Positions 1-9,858 are shown, numbered from the stretch's first letter. The stretch is 44,692 nucleotides of DNA from Verrucomicrobiota bacterium (GCA_003402705.1 QQNF01000029.1:1-44692), one strand, 5' to 3'. Numbers and translations are program-made. The notes: generated by a model from the sequence alone, not told the origin.

Positions 1-312
1 ATATTTTATATCATATATACATATCATAAAAGCCTTTATAACAATGTATGCGTTCTCCTTACAACAGGTGTACCTCGCGGGTCACTCGCTGGCCATGAGC
101 GACCGCATCCTCCCCGTCTACGTCGTCGACGCCACCCTGCCCGCCCACGGACCGAGCAGGGCGCGAATCCACAGTGCTTCCGCAGTCACCCCCGCAACAA
201 ATCCGTCCAGGCCTTGTCTCCCCCCCCAATGCACCCGGGTCTTCACACCCCTCCCGCAAAATCACGAGATTCCATCTGTAAGCCAAGCCGCACCAGTGCC
301 AGTATCCACCCC
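1..312. other. non-coding leader with AT-rich edge
   Basis: The first 50 bases are strongly AT-rich (runs of TAT/ATA), unlike the rest of the window, and may be a promoter or the tail of an intergenic region. The remaining 260 bases hold no convincing gene: open frames on both strands lack family resemblance. At 214-230 there is TTGTCT followed by eight C and AAT, which recurs at 4163-4178 ahead of another exported-protein gene. Confidence 0.4.
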
Positions 313-1227
313 ATGCACCCGCTGCCGCCGCTCGCCCTCTGGTCCGCCCTCATCCTCGCCGCCTCCGCCGCACCGGACCCCAAAAACCTCGCCGCCTCCA
401 GCCCGCTCCCCTCCGGCAACGGGCTCGCCGCCACCTTCAAAGCCGACGTCGGCATCTCCTCCCACCCCAGCGTCCTCTTCGCCGACGGCTTCGAATCCGC
501 CAACACCTCAAAATGGGACGAGACCGGCCCCACCTCCCCGGACATCATCTCCTTCCCCAACCCAGGCAACCCAGCCCTCGGTTCCCACTGCCTCCGCGTC
601 ACCGCCACGCTCGGCAAAAACACCGGCGGCGGCCCCACCCAGTGGTTCCCCGCCACCAACTCGCTGTTCGTCCGCTTCTTCACCCGCTTCGACTCCCAGT
701 GCGACTACGTCCACCACTTCGTCACGCTCCGCGCTAACAAGGGCCTCAAAGGCGGCGACAAATGGAGCGGCTTCGGCAAGGCCGGTCTCCTCCCCATCGG
801 CTCGGAACGCTTCTCCACCGCCCTCGAACCATGGGGCAACGACGGCCGCAATCCCCCTCCCGGCCGCTGGAACTTCTATTCCTACTGGCACGAAATGACC
901 CCGTCTCCGGACGGCAAATTCTGGGGCAATTCCTTCGCCCCTTCACCAGCCCCTCCCGTCCCCAAAGACCGCTGGATCTGCGCAGAATTCATGCTCCGCC
1001 ACAACTCCCCAGGCAAACCCGACGGCGCCCAAGCCTTCTGGATCGACGGCAAACTCCTCGGCCACTGGGAAGGCATCAACTGGCGCACTTCCCCCTCCCT
1101 CATGGCCAACGCCCTCACCGTCGAATCCTACTTCACAGACCGCTGGACCACCCACCCCACCAACATCGTCTCCTTCGACAACGTCGTCGTCGCTTCCGCC
1201 TACATCGGCCCTCCCGGAAATCCCTGA
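313..1227 (+). CDS. exported concanavalin A/polysaccharide-lyase-like protein
   Basis: A 304-aa secreted protein. I chose the ATG at 313 because it opens directly into a signal peptide (MHPLPPLALWSALILAASA, cleavage near residue 19); the frame remains open upstream to a TTG but that stretch looks non-coding. The body, with an early DGFES motif, many Trp and aromatic residues and a late SFDNVVV strand, resembles the jelly-roll/LamG-like fold of verrucomicrobial proteins and some polysaccharide lyases. No catalytic residues can be assigned, so carbohydrate binding or lysis is inference. It is followed 56 bp later by an SGNH hydrolase, which fits a polysaccharide-handling context. Confidence 0.75.
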   Translation: MHPLPPLALWSALILAASAAPDPKNLAASSPLPSGNGLAATFKADVGISSHPSVLFADGFESANTSKWDETGPTSPDIISFPNPGNPALGSHCLRVTATLGKNTGGGPTQWFPATNSLFVRFFTRFDSQCDYVHHFVTLRANKGLKGGDKWSGFGKAGLLPIGSERFSTALEPWGNDGRNPPPGRWNFYSYWHEMTPSPDGKFWGNSFAPSPAPPVPKDRWICAEFMLRHNSPGKPDGAQAFWIDGKLLGHWEGINWRTSPSLMANALTVESYFTDRWTTHPTNIVSFDNVVVASAYIGPPGNP

Positions 1228-1283
1228 CATTCCCCGGAAACCACCACCGGCTTTTCCTATCAATTCCCAAACCCCTCCTCCCC

Positions 1284-2222
1284 ATGCTCTCCCGACGCCT
1301 CATCCTCCGCTCGCTCGCCCTCTCGCCCACCCTCTCGCCCACCCTCTCCCTCGCTGCCGACCCACCCGCTTCGCCTTCTCCCTCTCCCCCGCCCGCCCTC
1401 GCCTCTAAACGCATCGCCTTCCTCGGCGACAGCATCACCCAGGCCGGTGCCTACGTCAGCTTCATCTCCTACTTCCTCCACAAACAATTCCCCGCCGCCG
1501 CCTTCGACATCTTCCCGCTCGGCCTCGCTAGCGAAACCGTCTCCGGCCTCAGCGAACCCGGTCACGCCGGCGGCGCTTTCCCCCGCCCCTGTCTCTTCGA
1601 ACGTCTCGGCCGCACGCTCGCCACCGTCAAACCAGACACGGTCTTCGCCTGCTACGGCATGAACGACGGCATCTACCTCCCACCCGACCCCCAGCGCCTC
1701 GCCGCCTTCCAATCCGGCATCACCCGTCTCCTCTCCGATTGCCGCAACGCCGGGGTCTCCTCTCTCTTCCTCATCACCCCGCCCATCTACGACGCCCCCA
1801 CCCCGCCTGACAAACCCAACTACGACGCAGTCCTCTCCGCCTTCGCCTCATGGGAGGTCTCGCTCAAGGGCCCCGACCTCCGCGTCATCAATCTCCACTC
1901 CGCCATGCGCAAAGCCCGCGACGCCCGCAAGGACGCGTTCTCCCCGGACCACGTCCACCCGGACGACCAAGGCCACCTCTTCATGGCCAGAACCATCCTC
2001 TCTGCCCTATCTATCACCACCCCGGACATCTCGCCTGACGTCATCCGCGCCAACCCGATCTTCAAAGCCTGCGACCAACTCCGCCAGCTCCGCTGGGACC
2101 GCTGGATGCCCCACATCGGCTACACGCGCGAAAAAACCTTCCCCCCACAACCGCTAGGCTCCGCACCAGCCGACGCCGCCGCCCTCGTCGCCACCATCAA
2201 TTCCCTCCGCCGCTCCCCATGA
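1284..2222 (+). CDS. exported SGNH/GDSL-family hydrolase
   Basis: A 312-aa esterase-type hydrolase. Seen: an N-terminal signal-like segment (residues 1-25) and a Pro/Ser-rich linker, then block I GDSIT with the nucleophile Ser near residue 50, block III GMND near 125-128, and block V with Asp and His in a DHVHP motif near 222-225, so the catalytic set of the SGNH family is complete. Members remove acyl or acetyl groups from carbohydrates and lipids; the substrate here is unknown. The TGA stop overlaps the ATG of the next gene (ATGA at 2219-2222), so the dehydrogenase is translationally coupled to it. The longer open frame upstream of 1284 is a shadow of the preceding gene. Confidence 0.87.
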   Translation: MLSRRLILRSLALSPTLSPTLSLAADPPASPSPSPPPALASKRIAFLGDSITQAGAYVSFISYFLHKQFPAAAFDIFPLGLASETVSGLSEPGHAGGAFPRPCLFERLGRTLATVKPDTVFACYGMNDGIYLPPDPQRLAAFQSGITRLLSDCRNAGVSSLFLITPPIYDAPTPPDKPNYDAVLSAFASWEVSLKGPDLRVINLHSAMRKARDARKDAFSPDHVHPDDQGHLFMARTILSALSITTPDISPDVIRANPIFKACDQLRQLRWDRWMPHIGYTREKTFPPQPLGSAPADAAALVATINSLRRSP

Positions 2223-3151
2223 CCCCGCCCTACCCCGCCAAAGTCACCATCGTCGGCCCTGGCAAGGTCGGTATGTCCCTCGCCAGCTACCTCATGACCA
2301 GCGGCGTCGCCCGCGAAATCGTCCTCGTCGGCAGCAACCAAGCCAAAGCCGAAGGCGAAGCCATGGACCTCATGCACGCCCAGGCCTTCCTCCAGATCCC
2401 CGTCCTAACACGCGCCGGTTCCCCATCCGACGCCGCAGGCTCCGCCGTCGTCGTCATCTGCGCCTCCGCACCCACCCCCGCAGGCATGACCGACCGCAAT
2501 GCCCTCGCCGCTGACAACGCCGCCCTCCTCCGCAGCATCCTCCCCCCGCTCGCCGCCGCCGCCCCCAACGCAGTCTTCCTCATCGTCTCCAACCCGGTCG
2601 ACGCCATGACATGGCTAGCCCTCGAAATCACCGGCCTCCACCACTCCCGCGTCATCGGCACAGGCACCCTCGTCGACTCCGCCCGCTTCCGCAAAATGCT
2701 CTCCGACGCCGTCCGCATCCACCCAGACGACCTCCGCGCCTACATCCTCGGCGAACACGGCGAACACCAGTTCCCCGCCATGTCCATCGCCTCCGCAGGC
2801 GGCGAGCCCATCGACGACTCCCCAGACCGCCGCCATCTCGCCGAACTAGCCAAACAAAGCGGCATCGAAATCTTCCGCAAAAAAGGCAACACCTGCCACG
2901 CCATCGCCCTAGCCGCCACCTCCATCGTCGAATCCATCCTCCTCGACTCAAAACGCACCATGCCCCTCAGCGTCCGCATCGATGGCTACCTCGGCGTCCA
3001 CAACGTCTGCCTCAGCCTCCCAGTCGTCATCGGAGCCTCCGGCGTCGAACGCGTCCTCCACCCACCCCTCAACCCCTCGGAATCCCAACTCTTCATCTCC
3101 GCCGCCCACGCCGTCCGCAACGTCATCAATTCCTTCACCCCCTCCCACTAG
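2219..3151 (+). CDS. lactate/malate dehydrogenase family protein
   Basis: 310 aa, the usual length for the family. Seen: Rossmann motif GPGKVG (13-18), SNPVD (124-128), the DSAR segment with Asp153 and Arg156, catalytic His180 in GEHG, and Arg93 of the mobile loop. The loop that sets substrate choice (around 83-93, ASAPTPAGMTDR) is one residue longer than usual and has neither Gln (lactate) nor Arg (malate) at the selecting position. At the end of beta-2, where NAD-dependent enzymes have Asp, it reads VGSN, which suggests NADP(H). It is likely an active 2-hydroxyacid dehydrogenase with unassigned substrate; I do not call it ldh or mdh. It sits in a short operon between an SGNH hydrolase and a sugar-isomerase-like protein. 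Confidence 0.85.
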   Translation: MTPPYPAKVTIVGPGKVGMSLASYLMTSGVAREIVLVGSNQAKAEGEAMDLMHAQAFLQIPVLTRAGSPSDAAGSAVVVICASAPTPAGMTDRNALAADNAALLRSILPPLAAAAPNAVFLIVSNPVDAMTWLALEITGLHHSRVIGTGTLVDSARFRKMLSDAVRIHPDDLRAYILGEHGEHQFPAMSIASAGGEPIDDSPDRRHLAELAKQSGIEIFRKKGNTCHAIALAATSIVESILLDSKRTMPLSVRIDGYLGVHNVCLSLPVVIGASGVERVLHPPLNPSESQLFISAAHAVRNVINSFTPSH

Positions 3152-3162
3152 CTTCTCCCCTT

Positions 3163-3204
3163 TTCTCACTTCTCACTTCTCACTTCTCACTTCTCACTTC
3201 TCAC
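3163..3204 (+). repeat. six perfect copies of TTCTCAC
   Basis: A 7-bp unit repeated six times without interruption, ending 6 bp before the ATG of the next gene, where a ribosome binding site would lie. Related heptamers occur at 27863-27890 and 40200-40227. Confidence 0.95.
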
Positions 3205-3210
3205 TTCCTC

Positions 3211-4095
3211 ATGCCCCGCCTCGCCGCCTTCCCCAAAGCCTTCATGCAGGCCCTCTGCAAAGACGGCTCCATGTCCGTCTCCCAATGGATCGCCCTAGCC
3301 GCACCACTCGGCATCGACGGCCTCGAATGGTACGCCGGCTTCCTCGAAATGGCCGACGACTCCAACTGGCCTCGCTTCCGCGCCGAAGTCGCCGCCACCG
3401 GCATGGTCATCCCCATGATGTGCTGCTCCCCGGATTTCACCCACCCGGACCCCGACTTCCGCGCCCGCGAAATCAAAAAGCAACTCCGCTGGATCGACAT
3501 GACCCACGCCCTCGGCGGTTCTTTCTGCCGCGTCCTCAGCGGTCAGCGTCGCCCGGAACTCAGCATCCACCAAGGCGTCGCCCTCGCCGCCGACGCCATC
3601 TCCGCCTGCCTCCCCTATGCCGCAGACCGCGGCATCACCCTCATCCTCGAAAACCACTACAAGGACGACTTCTGGGAATTCCCCGAATTCGCCCAGCAGA
3701 TGGACGTCTTCACCCTCCTCGTCGACGCCATCCAGCACCCTAACTTCGGCGTCAACTTCGACCCCTCCAACACCTACCTCGCCGGCGAAGACCCGCTCGA
3801 ACTCCTCCGCCGCGTCTCCCACCGCCTCGTCACCATGCACGCCAGCGACCGCTATCTCGCCGAAGGCACCCTCGAAGACCTCCGCCGCGAAGAAGGCGGT
3901 GCCATCGGCTACGCCAAACGCCTCCGCCACGGCGAAATCGGCAAGGGCCTCAACGACTACGACGCCATCTTCTCCGAACTCAAACGCGTCGGCTTCAACG
4001 GCTGGATCAGCATCGAAGACGGCGTCGACGGCATGGACCAGCTCGCCCGCAGCGTCGCCTTCCTCAAAAACAAAATCGCTCAGCACTGGCCCTGA
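3211..4095 (+). CDS. xylose-isomerase-like TIM-barrel protein
   Basis: 294 aa of the sugar phosphate isomerase/epimerase superfamily (AP endonuclease 2-like TIM barrel). Seen: successive beta-strand/helix pattern, a metal-ligand Glu in the ILENHYK strand (about residue 149), a GVNFDPSNT strand with Asp, a TMHASDR strand with His, and a late SIEDG strand with Glu, which together make the usual divalent-metal site. No signal peptide, so cytoplasmic. The start at 3211 follows the TTCTCAC tandem repeat; the open frame extends upstream through the dehydrogenase but that part is a shadow. It probably isomerises or epimerises a sugar or inositol derivative with the neighbouring dehydrogenase; this is inference from context. 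Confidence 0.85.
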   Translation: MPRLAAFPKAFMQALCKDGSMSVSQWIALAAPLGIDGLEWYAGFLEMADDSNWPRFRAEVAATGMVIPMMCCSPDFTHPDPDFRAREIKKQLRWIDMTHALGGSFCRVLSGQRRPELSIHQGVALAADAISACLPYAADRGITLILENHYKDDFWEFPEFAQQMDVFTLLVDAIQHPNFGVNFDPSNTYLAGEDPLELLRRVSHRLVTMHASDRYLAEGTLEDLRREEGGAIGYAKRLRHGEIGKGLNDYDAIFSELKRVGFNGWISIEDGVDGMDQLARSVAFLKNKIAQHWP

Positions 4096-4199
4096 TTCCC
4101 CCCTCCGACCACGCGCCCGCCCACCGATTTTACGTGACAGGACCGCCCGGTTTGCGCAAGGATTGTCTCCCCCCCAATCCACCCTGAGTCCCCCCGCTC

Positions 4200-7100
4200 A
4201 TGACGCGTCCGCTACTCTTCCTGCTCGCACCCCTCTGCCTGCACGCCCAGGTCACCATCAACGAAATCAACGCCGCCGCCAGCGAGCGCGCCCTCCGCTG
4301 GGACGCCTCAGGCCAGCCCCGCCTCGGCTCAGGCCCCGCATGGTTCGACCCAGCCTTCAACGCCTCCTCATGGCCCGTCGGCCCAGCCCCACTCGGCTTC
4401 AACCCCACCAACTCAGGCCTCGGCACCAACCTCCGCTCCGACCTCGACGGCCGCACCGCTTCCCTCTACCTCCGCAAATCCTTCTCCGTCGACCCAGCCA
4501 CCGCCGCCTCCTCCGATAACCTCCGCCTCCGCATCGACTACTTCGACGGCTTCGTCGCCTACCTCAACGGCCGCGAAATCGCACGCGCCAGACTCGGAGC
4601 CCCCAAACTCTTCGTCTACGCCGACCAGCCCGCCTTCTCCCCGCGCCCGGACTCCCCACCAGGCTTCCAGAACTTCAACCTCGGCCCCGCTTCCTCCTTC
4701 CTCCAGCCCGGCGAAAATACCCTCGCCATCCACGTCGCCAATGCCGCATGGGACGGCAAAGGCCGTCTCCAAACCGACGCCGCCCTCGAAATCGACAGCA
4801 GCGCCGTCACCACCCCAGTCTTCTCCGACAACTTCAACAGCAGCAACGGCACCACCCGCACCCACACCAACGCCGCCGGCACCATCACCAACTCCGCCTC
4901 CGGACCACCTCCCACAGGCTGGCTCGCCTCCGCTCCCAATCCCAATAGCGACCCCGCATGGTCCGCCCTATCCATCACCCAGTCCGCAGACCCCGCAGGC
5001 GGCACCGCTAACTCAGGCTCCCTCTTCGTCACCCTCGCCGCTTCCTCCCCAGCCCAACCTGCCTCCATCCCCGGCCCTCCCATCACCATCCCCAACCCAT
5101 GGTCCCCAGGCCTCCTCTCCAACGCCAATCTCGATAACACCTCCATTTCCTTCAAATTCAAATCCTCCCCGGGCACTAACGCCTCCATCCGTCTCGAACC
5201 CGTCGGCACTTCCTCCTTCCCCTCTCTCCCCCTCGGCACCCTCACCGATTCCAACACCCCACCATCCGCCGACACCACCGCATGGTGGCGCTTCGAAAAC
5301 CACCTCGTCAACACCTCCCCCGTCCCCGGCACCAACGGCACCGCCATCCTCAACGCCCCCAGCCTCGCCAATCCCTCCCTCACCACCGCCACAGCCACCA
5401 CCCCAGGCGCTCCCCGCTACTCCAGCGATACCCCCGGCCAGCGTATCCTCGACCCCATCACCGGAGCCACCTACCTTAACACATTCAGCTGCGACGCCAC
5501 CGCCGCCAACGCCCGCTTCGCCGCTCCCAGCATCCCCCTCTTCAACTCCCAGCAGTTCACCTTCGAGTGCTTCCTCAAACTCTCCGGCGAACCCACCGGC
5601 TACGACTCCTTCGCCCGCCGCATCGCCGACGGCCCCATCGCCGACTCCTCCGCTTCCTCCGACCGCTCAGGCTGGCAACTCGAATTCAGTCACGACTCCA
5701 CCGCCGCCAGCTACGGCAGAATCCGCACCCGCTGGGACACCGCAGGCTCCGCCCCCGCACTCCTCGACTTCAACCGCATCGCCGCAGGCAACTACCTCCT
5801 CGTCGACAATCCCTCCGGCGACGGCAATCCCGCTAACTACGGGCCCGCCTCCGACGTCTACTCGCTAGGAAATCAGTTCAATGACCCCGCCTCCGATGTC
5901 TGGCACCACGTCGCCATCACCTTCGACACCACCACCCGCCGCGTCACCATCTTCACCAACTACACCCAGGGCGCTTCCTTCACCCTCGACGGCTCATGGT
6001 CCCCACCCAACGCACCCATCGAATTCGGCAAGTTCACCGCCGCCGCCATGCCCTTTCCCGCCAGCGCCCCATGGCCGCTCCGCATCGACGAATGCCGCTA
6101 CTCCTCACGCATCCTAACACCAGCCGAAATGCTCCGCGTCGCCCCCACCGACGCCGACGGCTTCTCCTCTTTCTCCGCCCGCCTCGGCACCGCACCACCC
6201 GCCGCACGCGCCGCCTTCCTCGCCGCCCTCAATAACACTTCCTCCACTTCCTTCCGCCTCGTCTTCGACCTCACTGACGCCTCAACCGCACCACCCCCGG
6301 GCCGCAACTTCCGCATCGACGATCTCGCCGTCTCCATCACTCGCCCCCCAGGCCTCTCCTCCCTCATCACCCAGGGATCCGCCTTCAGCTACCGCCCTGG
6401 CCTCTCCGAACCCTCCAACGGCATCTCCGAACCCAATCTCCCCACCGTCCCTAATAACCCATCCGAAGCCGGTAAGCCCGCTCCATTCCCCGATCTCCCC
6501 GGCTTCTCCGATTGGGTCGAACTCCGCAACAACTCCGCCTCCACCGTCAGTCTCTCCGGCTGGCACCTCAGCGACAATCCCTCCAACCCGGACAAATGGG
6601 CGTTCCCTCAAGGCACCTCCATTCCTCCCAACGGCTTCCTCGTCGTCCTCTGCGACGATCTCGCCAATCTCAGCGGCCTAGCAAGAATCCACACCAGCTT
6701 CGAACTCAGCGCCGGCGGCGAATCCCTCGTCCTCTCCAACGGCTCCTCCATCGTCGACCGTCTCGACTTCCCTCGCACCGACCCATGGCACTCGTTCGGC
6801 CGCTCCCCCTCAGACCCAGCCACCACCGGCTTCTTCGACGCCGCCACCCCAGGCGAACCCAATTCCCAGATCGCCGCCGCCGAACGCTGCCGCACCCCGG
6901 ACTTCTTCGCCGCCGACCGCATCACCCCAGTCACCGGCGGATTCTTCTCCGCCTCCCAGACCATCACCATGTCCTCCGCCACCCCCGGAGCCGACATCCG
7001 CTTCACCACCGACGGCTCGGAACCAACCCCCGCCAGTCTCCCCTTCTCAAGTCAACTCTTCATCCCCTCAGGCCCTAACGACCGCACCGGCCGCATCATC

Positions 7101-9791
7101 CGCGCCCGCGCCTTCAAACAAGGTGCCGTCCCCTCCGGCACCCGCACCGCCACCTTCCTCATCAATCAGAACCCAGCCCTCCGCGGGGTCCCCGCCCTCT
7201 GCTTCTCCGGCGACGCCTCCCGCTCGTTCTTCAAAGATTACGGCATCATGGCCATCAACGGGGGCACCTACGACGCCTCCGGCGTCTGGGTCGAACCCTC
7301 AGACCCAGCCGCCTACAGCATCGGCCGCATGCACGGCCGCGCCTTCGAACGCCCGCTCTTCCTCGAATGGCTCCGCTCCGACGGCACCCCCGGCTTCGCC
7401 CTCGACGCCGGTGTCCGCCTCGCCAGCAGCCCCTACTCCCGCCCCCGCCTCAGGCTCCAGAACACCGCCGCTTCCCCATGGTCCGCTAACCCCACCGAAA
7501 AACCTAGCTTCAACCTCTTCTTCCGCAACGACTACGGTCAACCCGAACTCGACTACCCGTTCCTCGGTCAGGACTATCCTGTCAAATCCTTCGACCAGCT
7601 CCGCCCGCGCGCCGGCAAAAACGACATCAGCAACCCGTTCATCAAAGACGAACTCGTCCGCCGCATCTTCAACGACATGGGCCACAAATCCGTCCGCGGC
7701 CAGATCAACACGCTCTACGTCAACGGCAGCTACAAGGGCTTCTTCAACACCGTCGAACGCTACCGCGAATCCTACTTCCAATCCCACTTCGGCTCCTCCA
7801 ACCCATGGGACATCCGCATCATCGACACCGTCGAAGTCGGCGATGACGCCGAATGGTCCCGTCTCCTCGACGCCCTCGCCCTCAACCTCTCCATCAAGGC
7901 CAACTACGACAACGCCGTCAGCCAGCTCGACCTCGACGAGTGCCTCGACTACTTCCTTCTCAATATCTACACCGCCATGTGGGACTGGCCCAATAACAAC
8001 TGGGTCGCTTCCCGCGAACGCATCCCCTCAGGCAAATGGCGGCTCCACATCTGGGACGCAGAAGGCAGCTTCGGCCACGGCAACGTCAAACCGCCTAACT
8101 ACGACACCATCGGCACCGATCTCCGCAGCCCCACTGGCATCGGCGCCCACGCCCTCAGCCAGCTCTTCCGCGGCCTCTACGCCAGCCCCGAAATCCGCCT
8201 CCGCTTCGCCGACCGCATCAACCGATGGTTCTTCAACGGCAATGTCCTCGACGACCGCTCCCCCACCAACTGCCTGATCCAGCGCCGCAAAGACGAACTC
8301 CGCACCCCCTTCGCACCCCTCCTCCAGTACACCCACGGCTCCACCTACAGCGACGCCTTCTGGAACAACTGGACCACCGCCACCACCGCCAACCCTAACG
8401 CCGGTTCATGGACCGTTCCCATGAGCCGCCGCCGCTCCCACCTCTTCAACGAATCCCCCACCCCGGCCTCCTCCATCAGCTTCCGCACCCACGGGCTCTG
8501 GCCACTCACCGAACCCGCCACCTTCAGTCAGCACGGCGGCACCATCACCCCAGGCTTCTCCCTCACCATCTCCAGCAACGCCTCCGTCCCCACCGGCAGC
8601 TCCATCGCATGGACCACCGACGGCTCAGACCCGCGTCTCTGGGGCGGCACCATCCTCCCTGCCGCCTCCACCAGAACCACTTCCTCCTCCCCGTCCTCCT
8701 TCTCCCTCACGCTCCCTAACAGGCTCGCCACCACCGTCAGAGTCCGCGTCCGCAACAACACCTCCGGCGAATGGTCCGCCCTCACCGAAGCCACATTCCT
8801 GTCCGCCACCGTCCCCGCCACCGCCTCCCGCCTCGCCGTCAGCCAGATCATGTACAACCCGCCGGACGTCTCCCCAGCCGAAGCCGCCGCCGGCTTCACC
8901 GACAAGGACGACTTCGAATTCCTCGAACTCCGCGCCATCGGCTCCTCCCCAGTCTCCCTCGACAGCGTCAAATGCATCGCCGGCATCAGCTTCGACTTCG
9001 GCAACTCCACCGCCCAATCCCCCATCCGCGCCCTCGCCCCAGGCGATTCCACTTTCCTCGTCGCTAACCGCGACGCCTTCCTCACACGCTACGGCCCAGC
9101 CCTCGCCCCACGCATCGCCGGACAGTACCTCGGCAGTCTCAGCAACAGCGGCGAACGTCTCTGGATCACCGGCCCAGACGGCACAGACGCCGGCACCGAC
9201 CCAGACACCATCCGCGACTTCTCCTACGACGACGACCCCACCCTGGGCTGGCCCGACCTCCCCGACGGCCGCGGCCCTTCCCTCTCCCTAACCAACCCAG
9301 ACTCCAACCCGGACCACGCCCTCCCCGCCAACTGGTCAGCCTCCCCAGCATGGGCCGGCAACCCCGGCGGCACCCTCATCCGCCCGGATTTCGCCTCATG
9401 GCTCAAAGGCCACTTCAACGCCGCCTCCCTCGCCGATCCCCTCACCGCCAGTCCCTCCGCCGACCCAGACGGCGACGGTCTCCCCAATCTCTTCGAATTC
9501 GCCTTCGCCACCAGACCCGACCGCCCCGACCCGGCCGCCCTCGCCCGTCTCCCCCAACCTTCCCTCTCCCCTCCCTTCCTCTCCACCGAAACCCGCGTCA
9601 GCTCCCAGGCCCTCCTCGCCCTCACCATCTCCGCGGAATCCAGCGACGGCACCAGCCCATGGATCCCCCTCACCGCTCTCCCACCCACCACCAACCCGGA
9701 CGGCACCACCACGCTCCGCTTCGCTCTCCCAAGCCCCCACGCCGCCACTCCCAACCGCTTCGTCCGCCTCCGCGCCTCCGCTCTCCCCTGA
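4200..9791 (+). CDS. giant exported lamin-tail/CotH-domain protein
   Basis: 1863 aa with a short signal peptide (MTRPLLFLLAPLCLHA). Visible order: a galactose-binding-like region (about 25-190), a LamG-like region (about 360-640), a lamin-tail domain (about 760-880, WVELRNNS), a chitobiase C-terminal-like segment (about 915-970, FTTDGSEP), a CotH kinase-like domain (about 1080-1400, with YKGFFNTVER and HIWDAEGSFG), a second chitobiase-like segment (about 1450-1530, WTTDGSDP), a second lamin-tail domain (about 1545-1715) and a C-terminal DPDGDGLPNLFEFA module. CotH-type kinases phosphorylate secreted proteins, and the WDAEGSFG motif matches the metal-binding signature. It is likely a cell-surface or secreted protein. 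TTGTCT plus a C-tract, shared with the first gene's leader, lies 37 bp upstream. The length and repeated surface domains are typical of Verrucomicrobiota. Confidence 0.85.
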   Translation: MTRPLLFLLAPLCLHAQVTINEINAAASERALRWDASGQPRLGSGPAWFDPAFNASSWPVGPAPLGFNPTNSGLGTNLRSDLDGRTASLYLRKSFSVDPATAASSDNLRLRIDYFDGFVAYLNGREIARARLGAPKLFVYADQPAFSPRPDSPPGFQNFNLGPASSFLQPGENTLAIHVANAAWDGKGRLQTDAALEIDSSAVTTPVFSDNFNSSNGTTRTHTNAAGTITNSASGPPPTGWLASAPNPNSDPAWSALSITQSADPAGGTANSGSLFVTLAASSPAQPASIPGPPITIPNPWSPGLLSNANLDNTSISFKFKSSPGTNASIRLEPVGTSSFPSLPLGTLTDSNTPPSADTTAWWRFENHLVNTSPVPGTNGTAILNAPSLANPSLTTATATTPGAPRYSSDTPGQRILDPITGATYLNTFSCDATAANARFAAPSIPLFNSQQFTFECFLKLSGEPTGYDSFARRIADGPIADSSASSDRSGWQLEFSHDSTAASYGRIRTRWDTAGSAPALLDFNRIAAGNYLLVDNPSGDGNPANYGPASDVYSLGNQFNDPASDVWHHVAITFDTTTRRVTIFTNYTQGASFTLDGSWSPPNAPIEFGKFTAAAMPFPASAPWPLRIDECRYSSRILTPAEMLRVAPTDADGFSSFSARLGTAPPAARAAFLAALNNTSSTSFRLVFDLTDASTAPPPGRNFRIDDLAVSITRPPGLSSLITQGSAFSYRPGLSEPSNGISEPNLPTVPNNPSEAGKPAPFPDLPGFSDWVELRNNSASTVSLSGWHLSDNPSNPDKWAFPQGTSIPPNGFLVVLCDDLANLSGLARIHTSFELSAGGESLVLSNGSSIVDRLDFPRTDPWHSFGRSPSDPATTGFFDAATPGEPNSQIAAAERCRTPDFFAADRITPVTGGFFSASQTITMSSATPGADIRFTTDGSEPTPASLPFSSQLFIPSGPNDRTGRIIRARAFKQGAVPSGTRTATFLINQNPALRGVPALCFSGDASRSFFKDYGIMAINGGTYDASGVWVEPSDPAAYSIGRMHGRAFERPLFLEWLRSDGTPGFALDAGVRLASSPYSRPRLRLQNTAASPWSANPTEKPSFNLFFRNDYGQPELDYPFLGQDYPVKSFDQLRPRAGKNDISNPFIKDELVRRIFNDMGHKSVRGQINTLYVNGSYKGFFNTVERYRESYFQSHFGSSNPWDIRIIDTVEVGDDAEWSRLLDALALNLSIKANYDNAVSQLDLDECLDYFLLNIYTAMWDWPNNNWVASRERIPSGKWRLHIWDAEGSFGHGNVKPPNYDTIGTDLRSPTGIGAHALSQLFRGLYASPEIRLRFADRINRWFFNGNVLDDRSPTNCLIQRRKDELRTPFAPLLQYTHGSTYSDAFWNNWTTATTANPNAGSWTVPMSRRRSHLFNESPTPASSISFRTHGLWPLTEPATFSQHGGTITPGFSLTISSNASVPTGSSIAWTTDGSDPRLWGGTILPAASTRTTSSSPSSFSLTLPNRLATTVRVRVRNNTSGEWSALTEATFLSATVPATASRLAVSQIMYNPPDVSPAEAAAGFTDKDDFEFLELRAIGSSPVSLDSVKCIAGISFDFGNSTAQSPIRALAPGDSTFLVANRDAFLTRYGPALAPRIAGQYLGSLSNSGERLWITGPDGTDAGTDPDTIRDFSYDDDPTLGWPDLPDGRGPSLSLTNPDSNPDHALPANWSASPAWAGNPGGTLIRPDFASWLKGHFNAASLADPLTASPSADPDGDGLPNLFEFAFATRPDRPDPAALARLPQPSLSPPFLSTETRVSSQALLALTISAESSDGTSPWIPLTALPPTTNPDGTTTLRFALPSPHAATPNRFVRLRASALP

Positions 9792-9858
9792 CCGGCTCCT
9801 CCCCCGCCCCGCGCTTTCCTCATTGCCCGCCACAACCCGCGCCCCATCGTCCCTCCCC

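Noticed and set aside
59..286. 75-aa minus-strand frame at the left edge
   Set aside because: No family resemblance, no start signal, and base pattern like the shadow frames elsewhere.
508..891. Long open frames antisense to the C-rich genes throughout the window
   Set aside because: They arise from strong third-position C bias, show low-complexity Gly/Glu/Ala or Arg/Pro composition, and no family motifs.
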